From contig NZ_FYAS01000020.1 of the NCBI RefSeq assembly GCF_900185715.1, positions 1 to 54,440 on the forward strand: 54,440 bases of DNA, read 5' to 3'. Source of the DNA: Allobosea sp. CS1GBMeth4 (lineage in GTDB: Bacteria > Pseudomonadota > Alphaproteobacteria > Rhizobiales > Beijerinckiaceae). The first letter of the stretch is position 1, and each line of letters opens with the position of its first letter. The position numbers and the translations under genes are program-made. Under the pieces are notes generated by a model. The model did no database searches, was not told the DNA's origin, and saw only the letters and a program-made list of their open reading frames with translations. Positions 8,319 to 16,764 of this stretch are shown piece by piece.

Positions 8319-9479
8319 ATGGCGTTGCTCGGCGACACGCTCGACTGGCCCTTCTTCGAGGCGCACCACCGCGATTTCGCCGAGCGGCTGGTGGCCTGGG
8401 CCGACGCGACCCTGCCCTCGCTGCCGCATGACGATGTGGACCAGGCTTGCAGGGCGCGGGTGAAGGCACTGGGCGAAGCCGGCTTCCTCAGGGCCGCGGT
8501 CCCGGCGCAGCATGGCGGGCTGCATGCCGCGCTCGACGTGCGCACGCTCTGCCTCGCCCGCGAGATCCTGGCCGCGCGCGACGGGCTCGCCGATTTCGCC
8601 TTCGCCATGCAGGGGCTGGGAACGGGCGCGATCAGCGTCGCCGGCTCGCCGGATATGAAGGCGCGCATCCTGCCGGCGGTGGCACGCGGCGAACGGATCG
8701 CCGCCTTCGCCCTGTCGGAGAAGGAGGCCGGCTCCGACGTCGCCGCCATGGCGACCACAGCGACGCCCGACGGCAACAGCCATGTCCGGATCGATGGCGA
8801 GAAGAGCTGGATCTCGAATGGCGGGATCGCCGATCATTACGTCGTCTTCGCCCGCTCGGGCGAGGCGCCCGGGGCGCGCGGCCTCTCCGCCTATCTGGTC
8901 GAGGCCGATACGCCCGGGCTCTCGATCGCCGAGCGCATCGACGTGATCGCGCCGCACCCGCTCGCGACGCTGCGCTTCGAGGGCTGCCTCATCCCCGCCG
9001 CCAACCGCATCGGCGGCGCCGGCGACGGCTTCAAGGTCGCGATGGCGACGCTCGACATCTTCCGCTCGACGGTCGGCGCCGCCGCGCTCGGCTTCGCCCG
9101 CCGGGCGCTGCACGAGACCGTCTCGCATGCGAAGGGCCGCAAGCTCTTCGGCGGCACGCTGGGCGACCTCCAGCTCTCGCAGGCGGCAATCGCCGACAGC
9201 GCCGCCGAGGTCGACGCCGCAGCGCTGCTGGTCTACCGCGCCGCCTGGACCAAGGATCGGGGCGCGGCCCGCGTCACCCGCGAGGCGGCGCTGGCCAAGC
9301 TGGTCGCGACCGAGAACGCGCAGAAGGTGATCGACCGCGCCGTGCAGATCCATGGCGGGCTCGGCGTCACCCGCGGGGTCAAGGTCGAGGAGCTCTACCG
9401 CGAGATCAGGGCGCTGAGGATCTACGAGGGCGCCAGCGAGGTGCAGAAGGTCGTGATCGCGCGCGACCTGCTGAAGTAA
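8319..9479 (+). CDS. Acyl-CoA dehydrogenase
   Basis: 386 residues with the full acyl-CoA dehydrogenase layout: N-terminal helical domain, middle beta domain with [15 protein letters not shown] and [15 protein letters not shown], and C-terminal helical domain with [11 protein letters not shown] and [14 protein letters not shown]. The Glu in YEG (about residue 370) is at the position of the catalytic base of medium-chain enzymes. The gene starts one base after the enoyl-CoA hydratase stop, so the two are translationally close. It needs FAD and an electron-transfer flavoprotein, which is not encoded nearby. The role fits dehydrogenation of a ring-derived acyl-CoA. Confidence 0.9.
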   Translation: MALLGDTLDWPFFEAHHRDFAERLVAWADATLPSLPHDDVDQACRARVKALGEAGFLRAAVPAQHGGLHAALDVRTLCLAREILAARDGLADFAFAMQGLGTGAISVAGSPDMKARILPAVARGERIAAFALSEKEAGSDVAAMATTATPDGNSHVRIDGEKSWISNGGIADHYVVFARSGEAPGARGLSAYLVEADTPGLSIAERIDVIAPHPLATLRFEGCLIPAANRIGGAGDGFKVAMATLDIFRSTVGAAALGFARRALHETVSHAKGRKLFGGTLGDLQLSQAAIADSAAEVDAAALLVYRAAWTKDRGAARVTREAALAKLVATENAQKVIDRAVQIHGGLGVTRGVKVEELYREIRALRIYEGASEVQKVVIARDLLK

Positions 9480-9486
9480 GGCGCGA

Positions 9487-9531
9487 GCATGTTCCGCAAA
9501 AGCGGGAACCGGTTTTGCGGCAAGAACATGC
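9487..9531. repeat. RIME-like palindromic element
   Basis: GCATGTTCCGCAAAA (9487-9501) pairs with TTTTGCGG-CAA-GAACATGC (9513-9531) around the centre GCGGGAACCGG, with a 3-base bulge. The sequence strongly resembles the short palindromic repeats scattered between genes in Rhizobiales. It splits the catabolic operon between the acyl-CoA dehydrogenase and ligase genes and could form a stable hairpin in the mRNA. No second copy was seen in the window. Confidence 0.7.
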
Positions 9532-9556
9532 CCGAAAGAATAAGCAGGGGAACGAG

Positions 9557-11203
9557 ATGGGTACCGCAGATCTCTTGCGGTCGGGACATGTGGACACGTT
9601 CGCGCGGGACAACCTGCCGCCGCGCGAAACCTGGCCGCGCCTCGACCTCGCAGCCGCCGGGCTGAACTATCCGGAACGGCTCAACGTCGTCACCGACTTC
9701 GTCGATCGCCATGTCGCGGAGGGGCATGGCGGGCGCGATGCGGTGATTTCGCCGGCGGGTGTCTGGAGCTATGCGGCGCTCGCCGAGAGGGTGAACCGCA
9801 TCGCCAATGTGCTGACCCGCGATCTCGGCCTGGTGCCCGGCAATCGCGTCCTGCTGCGCGCCGCCAACACGCCGATGATGGTCGCCGCCTATCTCGCCGT
9901 GCTCAAGGCGGGCGGAATCGTGGTCGCGACCATGCCGATGCTGCGCGCCGGCGAGCTCGCCTATCCGATCCGCAAGGCGAAGATCGCGCTGGCGCTCTGC
10001 GATGCTCCGCTGGTCGGCGAACTCGCGGCGGCTCAACGGCTTGTGCCGGAACTTTCGACCGTCGTGACATGGGGCGACGGCGCCCTCGAAGCGCTGATGG
10101 AGAAGCCCGGCTACGAGGCTTTCGAACCGGCTGACACGGCCCAGGACGATGTCTGCCTGATCGCCTTCACCTCGGGCACGACCGGCGAGCCCAAGGGCAC
10201 CATGCATTTCCAGCGCGACCTGCTGGCGATCTGCGACACTTATGGCGCGCGCGTGCTGAAGGCATCGCCCGACGATCGTTTCATCGGCTCGCCGCCCCTC
10301 GCCTTCACCTTCGGGCTCGGCGGCATCGTGCTCTTCCCGTTGCGGATCGGCGCGGCCTGCGTGCTGCCGGCGAAGGCCTCGCCGCCCGATCTCGCGGAAG
10401 CGATCGAGCGCTATCGCGCCAGCGTCTGCTTCACGGCGCCGACCGCCTATCGCGCCATCCTCGGCAGGATCGGCGAGCGCGACCTGTCCTCGCTGCGCAT
10501 CTGCGTCTCGGCCGGCGAGACACTTCCGAAGGCGACCTTCGACGCCTGGCAGGCGGCCACCGGGATCGCGCTGATGGACGGAATCGGAGCGACGGAGATG
10601 CTGCACATCTTCATCGGGGCGCCGCGTGACCGGATCCGGCCCGGCTCCACCGGGCTGCCCGTGCCCGGCTACGAGGCCAGGATCATCGACGAGACCGGCA
10701 ATGAGGTGCCCGACGGAACGCCCGGGCGTCTCGCGGTGCGCGGCCCGACGGGATGCCGCTATCTCGCCGATCCGCGCCAGGCTAAATACGTGCTCGATGG
10801 CTGGAACGTCACGGGCGACACCTATCTGCGCGATGGCGACGGCTATTTCTGGTACCAGGCCCGTTCCGACGACATGATCGTCTCGGCCGGCTACAACATC
10901 GCCGGACCGGAGGTCGAGGCCTGCCTGCTGACGCATGAGGCGGTGGCGGAATGCGGCGTGGTCGGAGCACCATGCCCCGAGCGCGGCCAGATCGTGAAGG
11001 CCTATGTGCTGCTGCGCGAGGGCTTCACCGGCGACACCGCCCTGATCAAGGCATTGCAGGACCACGTCAAGGCGACCATCGCGCCGTACAAATATCCGCG
11101 TGCGATCGCTTTCGTGACAACCCTGCCGAAGACCTCTACCGGGAAGCTGCAGCGCTTCGCCCTGCGCGAGATCGCGCGCCAGGAAGCGACCACGGCTTCC
11201 TGA
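9557..11203 (+). CDS. 2-aminobenzoate-CoA ligase (benzoate-CoA ligase family)
   Basis: 548 residues, an adenylate-forming enzyme. The P-loop TSGTTGEPKG is at 205-214, GIGATEMLHIFI is the acyl-pocket region of aryl-CoA ligases, YLRDGDGYFWYQARSDD is the hinge area, and Lys530 in the C-terminal STGKLQRF is the catalytic lysine. The N-terminal PPRETWPRLDLAAAGLNYPE is typical of the 2-aminobenzoate/benzoate-CoA ligase group. The start is chosen at 9557 because AGGGG lies 6 bases ahead. It would activate anthranilate to the thioester used by the monooxygenase/reductase. Benzoate or salicylate remain possible substrates. Confidence 0.87.
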   Translation: MGTADLLRSGHVDTFARDNLPPRETWPRLDLAAAGLNYPERLNVVTDFVDRHVAEGHGGRDAVISPAGVWSYAALAERVNRIANVLTRDLGLVPGNRVLLRAANTPMMVAAYLAVLKAGGIVVATMPMLRAGELAYPIRKAKIALALCDAPLVGELAAAQRLVPELSTVVTWGDGALEALMEKPGYEAFEPADTAQDDVCLIAFTSGTTGEPKGTMHFQRDLLAICDTYGARVLKASPDDRFIGSPPLAFTFGLGGIVLFPLRIGAACVLPAKASPPDLAEAIERYRASVCFTAPTAYRAILGRIGERDLSSLRICVSAGETLPKATFDAWQAATGIALMDGIGATEMLHIFIGAPRDRIRPGSTGLPVPGYEARIIDETGNEVPDGTPGRLAVRGPTGCRYLADPRQAKYVLDGWNVTGDTYLRDGDGYFWYQARSDDMIVSAGYNIAGPEVEACLLTHEAVAECGVVGAPCPERGQIVKAYVLLREGFTGDTALIKALQDHVKATIAPYKYPRAIAFVTTLPKTSTGKLQRFALREIARQEATTAS

Positions 11204-11226
11204 CGACATTCGAGAGAGACCATGCC

Positions 11227-11658
11227 ATGACCAGCGGCTCGCCGCCCTCCGATTTCGCTCCGCGCCACATCCGCGCCGTCCTGCCGGAAGGCTGGCCGCA
11301 ACCGCGCGGCTACGCCAACGGCATGCTCGCCGAAGGCAAGGTGCTGATGACCGGCGGCCTCGTCGGCTGGGACGTCGACGGCGTCTTCGCCAAGAGCTTC
11401 GTCGCGCAGGTCGGCCAGACGCTCGCCAACATCAAGGCGGTGGTCGAGGCGGGCGGAGGCCGGGTCGAGGACATCGTGCGGCTGACCTGGTACGTCACCG
11501 ACATCCAGGCCTATCGCGACAGCCTGGCCGCTCTCGGCCCGACCTACCGGGCCAATTTCGGCCGGCATTTCCCGGCCATGGCGGTGGTCGCCGTCGCCGC
11601 CCTGGTCGAGCCCGAGGCGATGGTCGAGATCGAGGCGACGGCCGTTCTGGCGGGCTGA
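11227..11658 (+). CDS. RidA/YjgF-fold protein lacking the canonical catalytic arginine
   Basis: 143 residues of the Rid superfamily. The core reads YANGMLAEGKVLMTGGLVG, then RVEDIVRLTWYVTD, then FPAMAVVAVAALVEPEAMVE. Archetypal RidA has an Arg in the FPARxxV motif that binds the substrate carboxylate; here that position is Met118. Subfamilies without the Arg (Rid4-7) are not expected to be imine deaminases. The gene is last in the catabolic operon. Related proteins occur in other anthranilate-CoA clusters, where the ring product is an enamine, so a role in handling that intermediate is attractive but is not supported by the active-site residue. GC-rich hairpins follow the stop, without a U-tract. 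Confidence 0.85.
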   Translation: MTSGSPPSDFAPRHIRAVLPEGWPQPRGYANGMLAEGKVLMTGGLVGWDVDGVFAKSFVAQVGQTLANIKAVVEAGGGRVEDIVRLTWYVTDIQAYRDSLAALGPTYRANFGRHFPAMAVVAVAALVEPEAMVEIEATAVLAG

Positions 11659-11835
11659 GCGCCGGCTCCGGCGCGGCCGGCAGGCCGGCCTGCTCGCAAG
11701 ATCGCCCTCATCCTCGCAGGGCACGGTTTCGGGTCGTCGGATCGAACGGAACGCGCGCTAGGAGTTTACCAAGAATTAGCCACGATACTCGACGGCGCCG
11801 CCCCTCGACGGGCGGTGCGTGAACAGGAGTATCTC

Positions 11836-12489
11836 ATGACGAGCATCAACGGGCTCGGCGGCTTTCGCCCGCCACCGCCCGGAAAGCCACCGGGCTTCGA
11901 CAAGCTCGACGGCAACGGCGACGGGGCACTCAGCCTCGATGAATTCGCTGCCGGCGCGCCGAAAGGCGCCGACAGCGCAAGAACCGAGAAGCTGTTCAAG
12001 GCAATGGATGCCGACCAGGACGGAGCGGTCAGCAAGGCGGAATCGGACGCCTTCCGAGCAAATCTCGACAAGGCCGACCAGCAGATGCAGGCCCTCCTGC
12101 TGATGCTCCAGTCGGATTCGGCGAACGCCACGACGGCGACCAAGGCCGACGCCAAGGATGGCGAGGACAAGAATTACTTCGCCAAGCTCGACGCCGATTC
12201 CGACGGCAGCGTGGCCAGGGAGGAATTCCTGAAGGCCGTCGCGCCGGATGGCGACGGCTCGAACGGCCTGCTCGGCCGGCTCTTCGCCGCGATGGACGCG
12301 GACAAGGACGGCAAGATCTCCAAGGAGGAGATGGCCGACTTCAGGAAGCAGATGGAGGATCGGGCCGCGCACCGGCCGCCTCCGCCACCGCCGCCGGCCG
12401 AGATCAGCGGCGCGTCGGACGCCTATGGCCAGACGTTCCGGCTCGGAGCCGGGTCACCGTCCGGCGCGACCTATTCCCAGGCGGCCTAG
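11836..12489 (+). CDS. Four-EF-hand calcium-binding protein
   Basis: 217 residues with four canonical 12-residue EF-hand loops at 25-36, 58-69, 119-130 and 154-165. Each has Asp/Asn at positions 1, 3 and 5, Gly at 6 and Glu at 12, for example DADQDGAVSKAE. Both ends are Pro-rich, including a run of seven prolines near residue 180. There is no signal peptide or membrane segment, so the protein is cytoplasmic unless exported by a leaderless route. The start follows AGGAG (11825-11829). It stands alone between the catabolic operon and the convergent cys operon. Calcium sensing or buffering is likely; no partner can be named. Confidence 0.85.
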   Translation: MTSINGLGGFRPPPPGKPPGFDKLDGNGDGALSLDEFAAGAPKGADSARTEKLFKAMDADQDGAVSKAESDAFRANLDKADQQMQALLLMLQSDSANATTATKADAKDGEDKNYFAKLDADSDGSVAREEFLKAVAPDGDGSNGLLGRLFAAMDADKDGKISKEEMADFRKQMEDRAAHRPPPPPPPAEISGASDAYGQTFRLGAGSPSGATYSQAA

Positions 12490-12536
12490 CCACCGCTTGC
12501 GCAACGCCGGGCCGGCAGAAGGCCGTCCGGCGCTCT

Positions 12537-14165
12537 TCAGATCCCCGCCCCGTCATAGAGCGCAGACGGTGCCTTCCTCGCCCAGAACCTGGCATGCAGG
12601 CCTCTCAGCAGCGGCCGCAGCACGACATCGCCAAACCCCAGCGCAGCGGCGAGACCCCACTGACCCGTCGGCAGCGCCACCGCGGCGACGACCAAGAAAC
12701 CGCTCGCCAGACGCCAGCTCGCCGCCTCGAACCAGGCGCGCCGCTCCTGTCCATCGCGCCAGCCGACGAGGCGCAACACCGTGCGCCGGGCCGCACCGGC
12801 CTCCGCCGCCGAACGATCGTTAGATGCCTTGGGACGCGTCTCGACGAAGCCGAAGGCGACGGTCTGGTTCGACAGCCTGTCGATCAGGATGAAGCCGCCG
12901 AGCTCGCGGCTGCGCGCATAGTCGAGCATTGCGAGCGGCCGGTCGAGCGTCAGCGTCGCCAGGCCGATGCCGTTCATCGCCAGGCTCTCGGCCGGCGCCT
13001 CGGCATAGCTCTCGATGTCGACGCTGTGATGCAGCCGGACGATGCGGGCATTGGCGGTGGCGGTGGCGAGCTTGAGGATGAATTCGCCGCCCTCCCGCAG
13101 CGCCGCCTCGCCGGTCCAGAGCAGGCGCGCCTGCACGTCCGTGCGGACGACCGGCGCATGCGCGAGCGAGGCGATGACGTCGCCGCGCGAGACGTCGATC
13201 TCCTCCGTCAAGGTCACCGTCACCGCCTGACCCGCGCTCGCCTGCGAGACCTCGCCGGACGGCGCGAGGATCCGGGCGATCGTGCTGCGGCGGCCGGAGG
13301 GCAGCGCCGCAATCGCATCGCCGACCCGCAGGCGCCCGCGCGCGACCGTGCCGGCAAAGCCGCGGAAATCGAGATCGGGCCGGTTGACCCATTGCACCGG
13401 AAGAGCGAAGCCGGTGTCGTCCTGCGCCTCGGCGACCACCACCGCGGCTTCGAGCAGGGGCAGCAGCGCCGGCCCGCGATACCAGGGCGTCAGGCTCGAG
13501 GGGCTGGTGACGTTCTGCCCGTCGCGGGCCGAGACCGGGACGAAGTCGATGCTGGCGAAGCCGAGGCCTGCGACCGCCTCGCGATAATCCTGTTCGATCC
13601 GCCGGAAGACCGCCTCGTCATAGCCGACGAGGTCCATCTTGTTGACGGCGACGACGACATGACGGACGCCGACCAGCGAGACGATGAAGGAGTGCCGGCG
13701 GGTCTGCGGCAGCAGGCCCTTGCGCGCGTCGATCAGGATGATGGCGAGATCGGCGGTCGAGGCGCCGGTCGCCATGTTGCGGGTATACTGCTCGTGGCCG
13801 GGCGTGTCGGCGACGATGAAGCTGCGCTTGTCGGTCGAGAAATAGCGATAGGCGACGTCGATGGTGATGCCTTGCTCGCGCTCGGCCGAGAGCCCGTCGA
13901 CCAGCAGGGCGAAGTCGGGCGCAGCGCCTTGCGTCCCGAATTTGCGGGAGTCCGAATCGAGGGCGGTGAGCTGGTCGTCGAAGACCGCGCCGGCCTCGTA
14001 GAGGATGCGGCCGATCAGCGTCGACTTGCCGTCGTCGACGGAGCCGCAAGTGATGAAGCGCAACAGCGCGCGGGCGCTGCCCTCGGCATTGCGGCCCTGA
14101 TCGTTGGCAGGTTGCGGCTGGCCGGCCCGAGCGGGCTGGCCCTTCAGCTTCGCGAGCGCCGCCAT
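12537..14165 (-). CDS. cysN: Sulfate adenylyltransferase large subunit CysN with C-terminal DUF2061-like membrane domain
   Basis: 542 residues. The GTPase part shows GSVDDGKST at 41-49, ADTPGHEQYTRN and NKMD, followed by EF-Tu-like beta domains. CysN drives ATP sulfurylase (with CysD) by GTP hydrolysis to make APS. From about residue 478 the chain continues with ASWRLASGFLVVAAVAL, a GLAAALGFGDVVLRPLL segment and RGLHARFWAR. This matches the DUF2061 pattern (two short hydrophobic helices ending in HxRxW). Many rhizobial CysN proteins instead carry an APS kinase (CysC) domain there, and none is present. The start overlaps the cysD stop by one base. The fusion may tie the complex to the membrane. 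Confidence 0.93.
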   Translation of the reverse strand: MAALAKLKGQPARAGQPQPANDQGRNAEGSARALLRFITCGSVDDGKSTLIGRILYEAGAVFDDQLTALDSDSRKFGTQGAAPDFALLVDGLSAEREQGITIDVAYRYFSTDKRSFIVADTPGHEQYTRNMATGASTADLAIILIDARKGLLPQTRRHSFIVSLVGVRHVVVAVNKMDLVGYDEAVFRRIEQDYREAVAGLGFASIDFVPVSARDGQNVTSPSSLTPWYRGPALLPLLEAAVVVAEAQDDTGFALPVQWVNRPDLDFRGFAGTVARGRLRVGDAIAALPSGRRSTIARILAPSGEVSQASAGQAVTVTLTEEIDVSRGDVIASLAHAPVVRTDVQARLLWTGEAALREGGEFILKLATATANARIVRLHHSVDIESYAEAPAESLAMNGIGLATLTLDRPLAMLDYARSRELGGFILIDRLSNQTVAFGFVETRPKASNDRSAAEAGAARRTVLRLVGWRDGQERRAWFEAASWRLASGFLVVAAVALPTGQWGLAAALGFGDVVLRPLLRGLHARFWARKAPSALYDGAGI

Positions 14166-15067
14166 CAGAAATAGCCTTCCTGCTTCTTCTGCTCCATCGA
14201 GCCGGAGCCGTCATGGTCGATGACGCGCCCCTCGCGCTCAGAGGAGCGCGACGCCCGCATCTCGGCGATGATGTCGGTCAGGCTCGCGGCCTCGCTCTCG
14301 ACCGCCCCGGTCAGCGGATAGCAGCCGAGCGTGCGGAAGCGGACCAGCTTCGTCTCGACGACCTCGCCGGGCAGGAGCGCCATGCGCTCGTCGTCGCGCA
14401 TGATCCAGGCGCCGTTGCGGCGCACGACGGGACGCCTCGCCGCGAAATAGAGCGGCACGACCGGGATGTTCTCGAGCGCGATGTAGTCCCAGACATCCTT
14501 CTCGGTCCAGTTCGACAGCGGGAAGACGCGGAAGCTCTCGCCGGGCCCCTTGCGCGTGTTGAACAGCCGCCAGGGCTCGGGCCGCTGGTTCTTCGGATCC
14601 CAGCGATGCTGGGCCGAGCGCAGCGAGAAGACGCGCTCCTTGGCCCGGCTCTTCTCCTCGTCGCGCCGGGCTCCGCCGAAAGCGGCGTCGAAGCCGTAGT
14701 TGTCGAGCGCCTGCTTCAGCCCCTGCGTCTTCATCACGTCGGTATGCAGGCGCGAGCCGGAGGCGAAGGGATTGACGCCGGCGCGCAACCCCTTCTCGTT
14801 GACATGCACGATCAGGTCGAGCCCGAGCCGGCGGACGGTCTCGTCGCGGAAGGCGATCATCTCCCTGAACTTCCAGGTCGTATCGACATGGAGCAGCGGG
14901 AATGGCGGCTTGCCGGGATGAAAGGCCTTCATCGCGAGGTGCAGCAGGACGGCCGAGTCCTTTCCGATCGAATAGAGCAGCACGGGCCTCTCGCAGGTCG
15001 CGACGACCTCGCGGATGATGAAGATCGCCTCGGCTTCGAGCTTCTGCAGATGACTGAGCTGGATCAC
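14165..15067 (-). CDS. cysD: Sulfate adenylyltransferase small subunit CysD
   Basis: 300 residues of the PP-loop ATPase type. SIGKDS (about 33-38) is the pyrophosphate loop. [16 protein letters not shown] and the C-terminal [17 protein letters not shown] are diagnostic of CysD. It adenylates sulfate to APS in complex with CysN. The start is a GTG at 15067 that overlaps the cysH stop by four bases (GTGA); the frame stays open upstream but runs through cysH in another phase. Gene order cysH-cysD-cysN in one tight leftward operon indicates assimilatory sulfate reduction. Confidence 0.95.
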   Translation of the reverse strand: MIQLSHLQKLEAEAIFIIREVVATCERPVLLYSIGKDSAVLLHLAMKAFHPGKPPFPLLHVDTTWKFREMIAFRDETVRRLGLDLIVHVNEKGLRAGVNPFASGSRLHTDVMKTQGLKQALDNYGFDAAFGGARRDEEKSRAKERVFSLRSAQHRWDPKNQRPEPWRLFNTRKGPGESFRVFPLSNWTEKDVWDYIALENIPVVPLYFAARRPVVRRNGAWIMRDDERMALLPGEVVETKLVRFRTLGCYPLTGAVESEAASLTDIIAEMRASRSSEREGRVIDHDGSGSMEQKKQEGYF

Positions 15068-15897
15068 GCCATGACCTCCGCGGCCGGCTTGGACCGCACC
15101 AGCCGGCCATCCGGGCCGACATGCAGGCCGCATTCCTTGGCGGCCTCGTCTTCCCACCACCAGCGCCCGGCCCGCTCCGGCTCGCCCGGCCGGACAGCGC
15201 GGGTGCAGGGCTGGCAACCGATGGAGAGAAAGCCTCTCTCGTGCAGCGGGTTGAGCGGCACATCGTTCTCGCGGGCGAAGGCGAGCGCCCGCTCGCGGGA
15301 CCAGTCGAACAGCGGATTGACCTTGATCAGGCCGCGCTCCCGGTCCACCTCGGCGAGCATGAGATCCCCGCGCGCGGCCGACTGCTCGGCGCGCAGGCCG
15401 GTGATCCAGGCGGCGGCGCCCGCGAGGGCCCGGCCGAGCGGCTCGACCTTGCGGGCATGGCAACAGGCCTTGCGCGCCGCGATGGAGTCGTAGAAGCCGT
15501 CGATGCCATGGCCGCGGACGAAGGCTTCGACGGCATCGTGGCGCGGGTAGAACGGCGTGATCGCGATGCCGTAGCGCCTCTCGGTTTCAGCCCAGAGCGT
15601 ATGGACCTTGCCGAAAAGCCGCCCCGTATCGAGCGTGACGATCTCGATCGGCAGTTTCCCGGTGGCGATGAGATGGGTGACGATCTGGTCTTCGAGGCCG
15701 AAGCTGCTGGTGAACACCAGACGGCCGGGAATCCGTTCGGCCAGGCCGGAGAGGCGCTCCGCGGATTCCGACGTTCCGAACGCGGCGCCGATGGTTTCAG
15801 CCTGTTCCTGCAAATGGAGAATTGGCTTGCTCTGCGCGGACGAACCTGACGCGAGCGGCCCGGCGCGACGCCCGCCGGTCGATACTCGCTGCACCAT
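15064..15897 (-). CDS. cysH: Assimilatory APS reductase, thioredoxin-dependent, [4Fe-4S] type
   Basis: 277 residues from the ATG at 15897. SSFGLEDQ is the PP-loop variant. The pair Cys145-Cys146 (ACCHARK) and Cys228/Cys231 (GCQPC) form the CC...CxxC set that binds a [4Fe-4S] cluster in APS reductases, unlike enteric PAPS reductase. The redox Cys of the tail is at 256 (ECGLH). With no APS kinase domain in the operon, direct APS reduction to sulfite fits. An in-frame GTG at 15933 would add 12 residues including three Cys, but a TATATG-like -10 sits against it, so the ATG is favoured. First gene of the cys operon. Confidence 0.9.
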   Translation of the reverse strand: MVQRVSTGGRRAGPLASGSSAQSKPILHLQEQAETIGAAFGTSESAERLSGLAERIPGRLVFTSSFGLEDQIVTHLIATGKLPIEIVTLDTGRLFGKVHTLWAETERRYGIAITPFYPRHDAVEAFVRGHGIDGFYDSIAARKACCHARKVEPLGRALAGAAAWITGLRAEQSAARGDLMLAEVDRERGLIKVNPLFDWSRERALAFARENDVPLNPLHERGFLSIGCQPCTRAVRPGEPERAGRWWWEDEAAKECGLHVGPDGRLVRSKPAAEVMA

Positions 15898-16129
15898 CGG
15901 ACACTCTGGCGTTCTGCAAATCGAACAATTCACATATAAGCAGAACGGTCCCCGATCAATTTACATTGCATAGTGTGAAATTTTCAATTTCGGGAGAGAT
16001 GGAGAATATCCTTCCGTCCGTCTCGGCCGAAGCCGCCCCCTCACTCGCCCGGGCGCGCAGGAACCTTCGCTCGTTCGGCCGCGTTGACCGGAGACGCAGG
16101 GAGACCCTGCAGGGCAACAGGGGAAGCTC

Positions 16130-16324
16130 ATGGCACATTCCGCGAACCAGGCAGTCGAGAGCTTGCGCAAGGAACAGCGCGAACAACGCAGGGACGAGAA
16201 GAAGGCGGGTGGCTCCGCCGAGAAGCAGCTCGACAAGGCGCTGAAGGACACGTTTCCGGCCAGCGATCCCGTCGCGCCGCAGACTCCGGTGAAGGCTGGC
16301 GCCCCCAAGCAACGCCGCGGTTGA
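16130..16324 (+). CDS. Small conserved-looking hypothetical protein
   Basis: 64 residues, highly charged, with no signal peptide or membrane segment. The first half is a Lys/Glu/Arg-rich helix. The second half contains LDKALKDTFPASDPVAPQ; the TFPASDP motif recurs in small uncharacterised alphaproteobacterial proteins. The start has AGGGGAAGCTC just ahead, a good ribosome binding site. A 6-bp hairpin (16096-16110) lies in the leader. Function unknown. Confidence 0.6.
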   Translation: MAHSANQAVESLRKEQREQRRDEKKAGGSAEKQLDKALKDTFPASDPVAPQTPVKAGAPKQRRG

Positions 16325-16381
16325 CCGCTGTTGCAAATGGCGAATTCCTGCTCCATCCCGGCCTGACAGATGGAGCAGATC

Positions 16382-16756
16382 ATGCCAGAGCGCGCCAGAG
16401 TCGATGCCTTCGTCGCCGCCGTCGTCAGCGGCGACCATGTCGGCGCCATCCGCGACTTCTATGCCGACGACGCCACCATGCAGGAGAACGCCAACGCGCC
16501 ACGCCGCGGGCGCGAAGCGCTGATGGCGCACGAGGCGCGTGCCCTTGCGCGGCTGGAGAAGATGCATACCCATCCGCCCGTCGCGGTCCTGGTCGACGGC
16601 GATCACGTCGTCATCCGCTGGATCTTCGACGCGACCGACAAGGCCGGCGTGACGCGGCGGCTGGAAGAGCTCGCCTTTCAGCGCTGGCAGGGCGACCGCA
16701 TCGCCGAGGAACGCTTCTTCTACGACACCGGAAGCGCCTGGCAGCTGGTCGAATAG
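16382..16756 (+). CDS. SnoaL/NTF2-like domain protein
   Basis: About 124 residues forming one NTF2-like cone fold: RVDAFVAAVVSGDHVGAIRDFYADDATMQEN is the typical first helix and strand, followed by RRGREALMAHE, a VVIRWIFDATD strand and ERFFYDTGSAW. SnoaL-like proteins are small ligand-binding or isomerase folds with widely varying roles, and no catalytic pair can be assigned. I chose the ATG at 16382 because GGAG lies 6 bases upstream; an in-frame ATG at 16370 has no such site. It follows the 64-residue gene by 57 bases and may be co-transcribed. Confidence 0.75.
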   Translation: MPERARVDAFVAAVVSGDHVGAIRDFYADDATMQENANAPRRGREALMAHEARALARLEKMHTHPPVAVLVDGDHVVIRWIFDATDKAGVTRRLEELAFQRWQGDRIAEERFFYDTGSAWQLVE

Positions 16757-16764
16757 GCGGCCGG

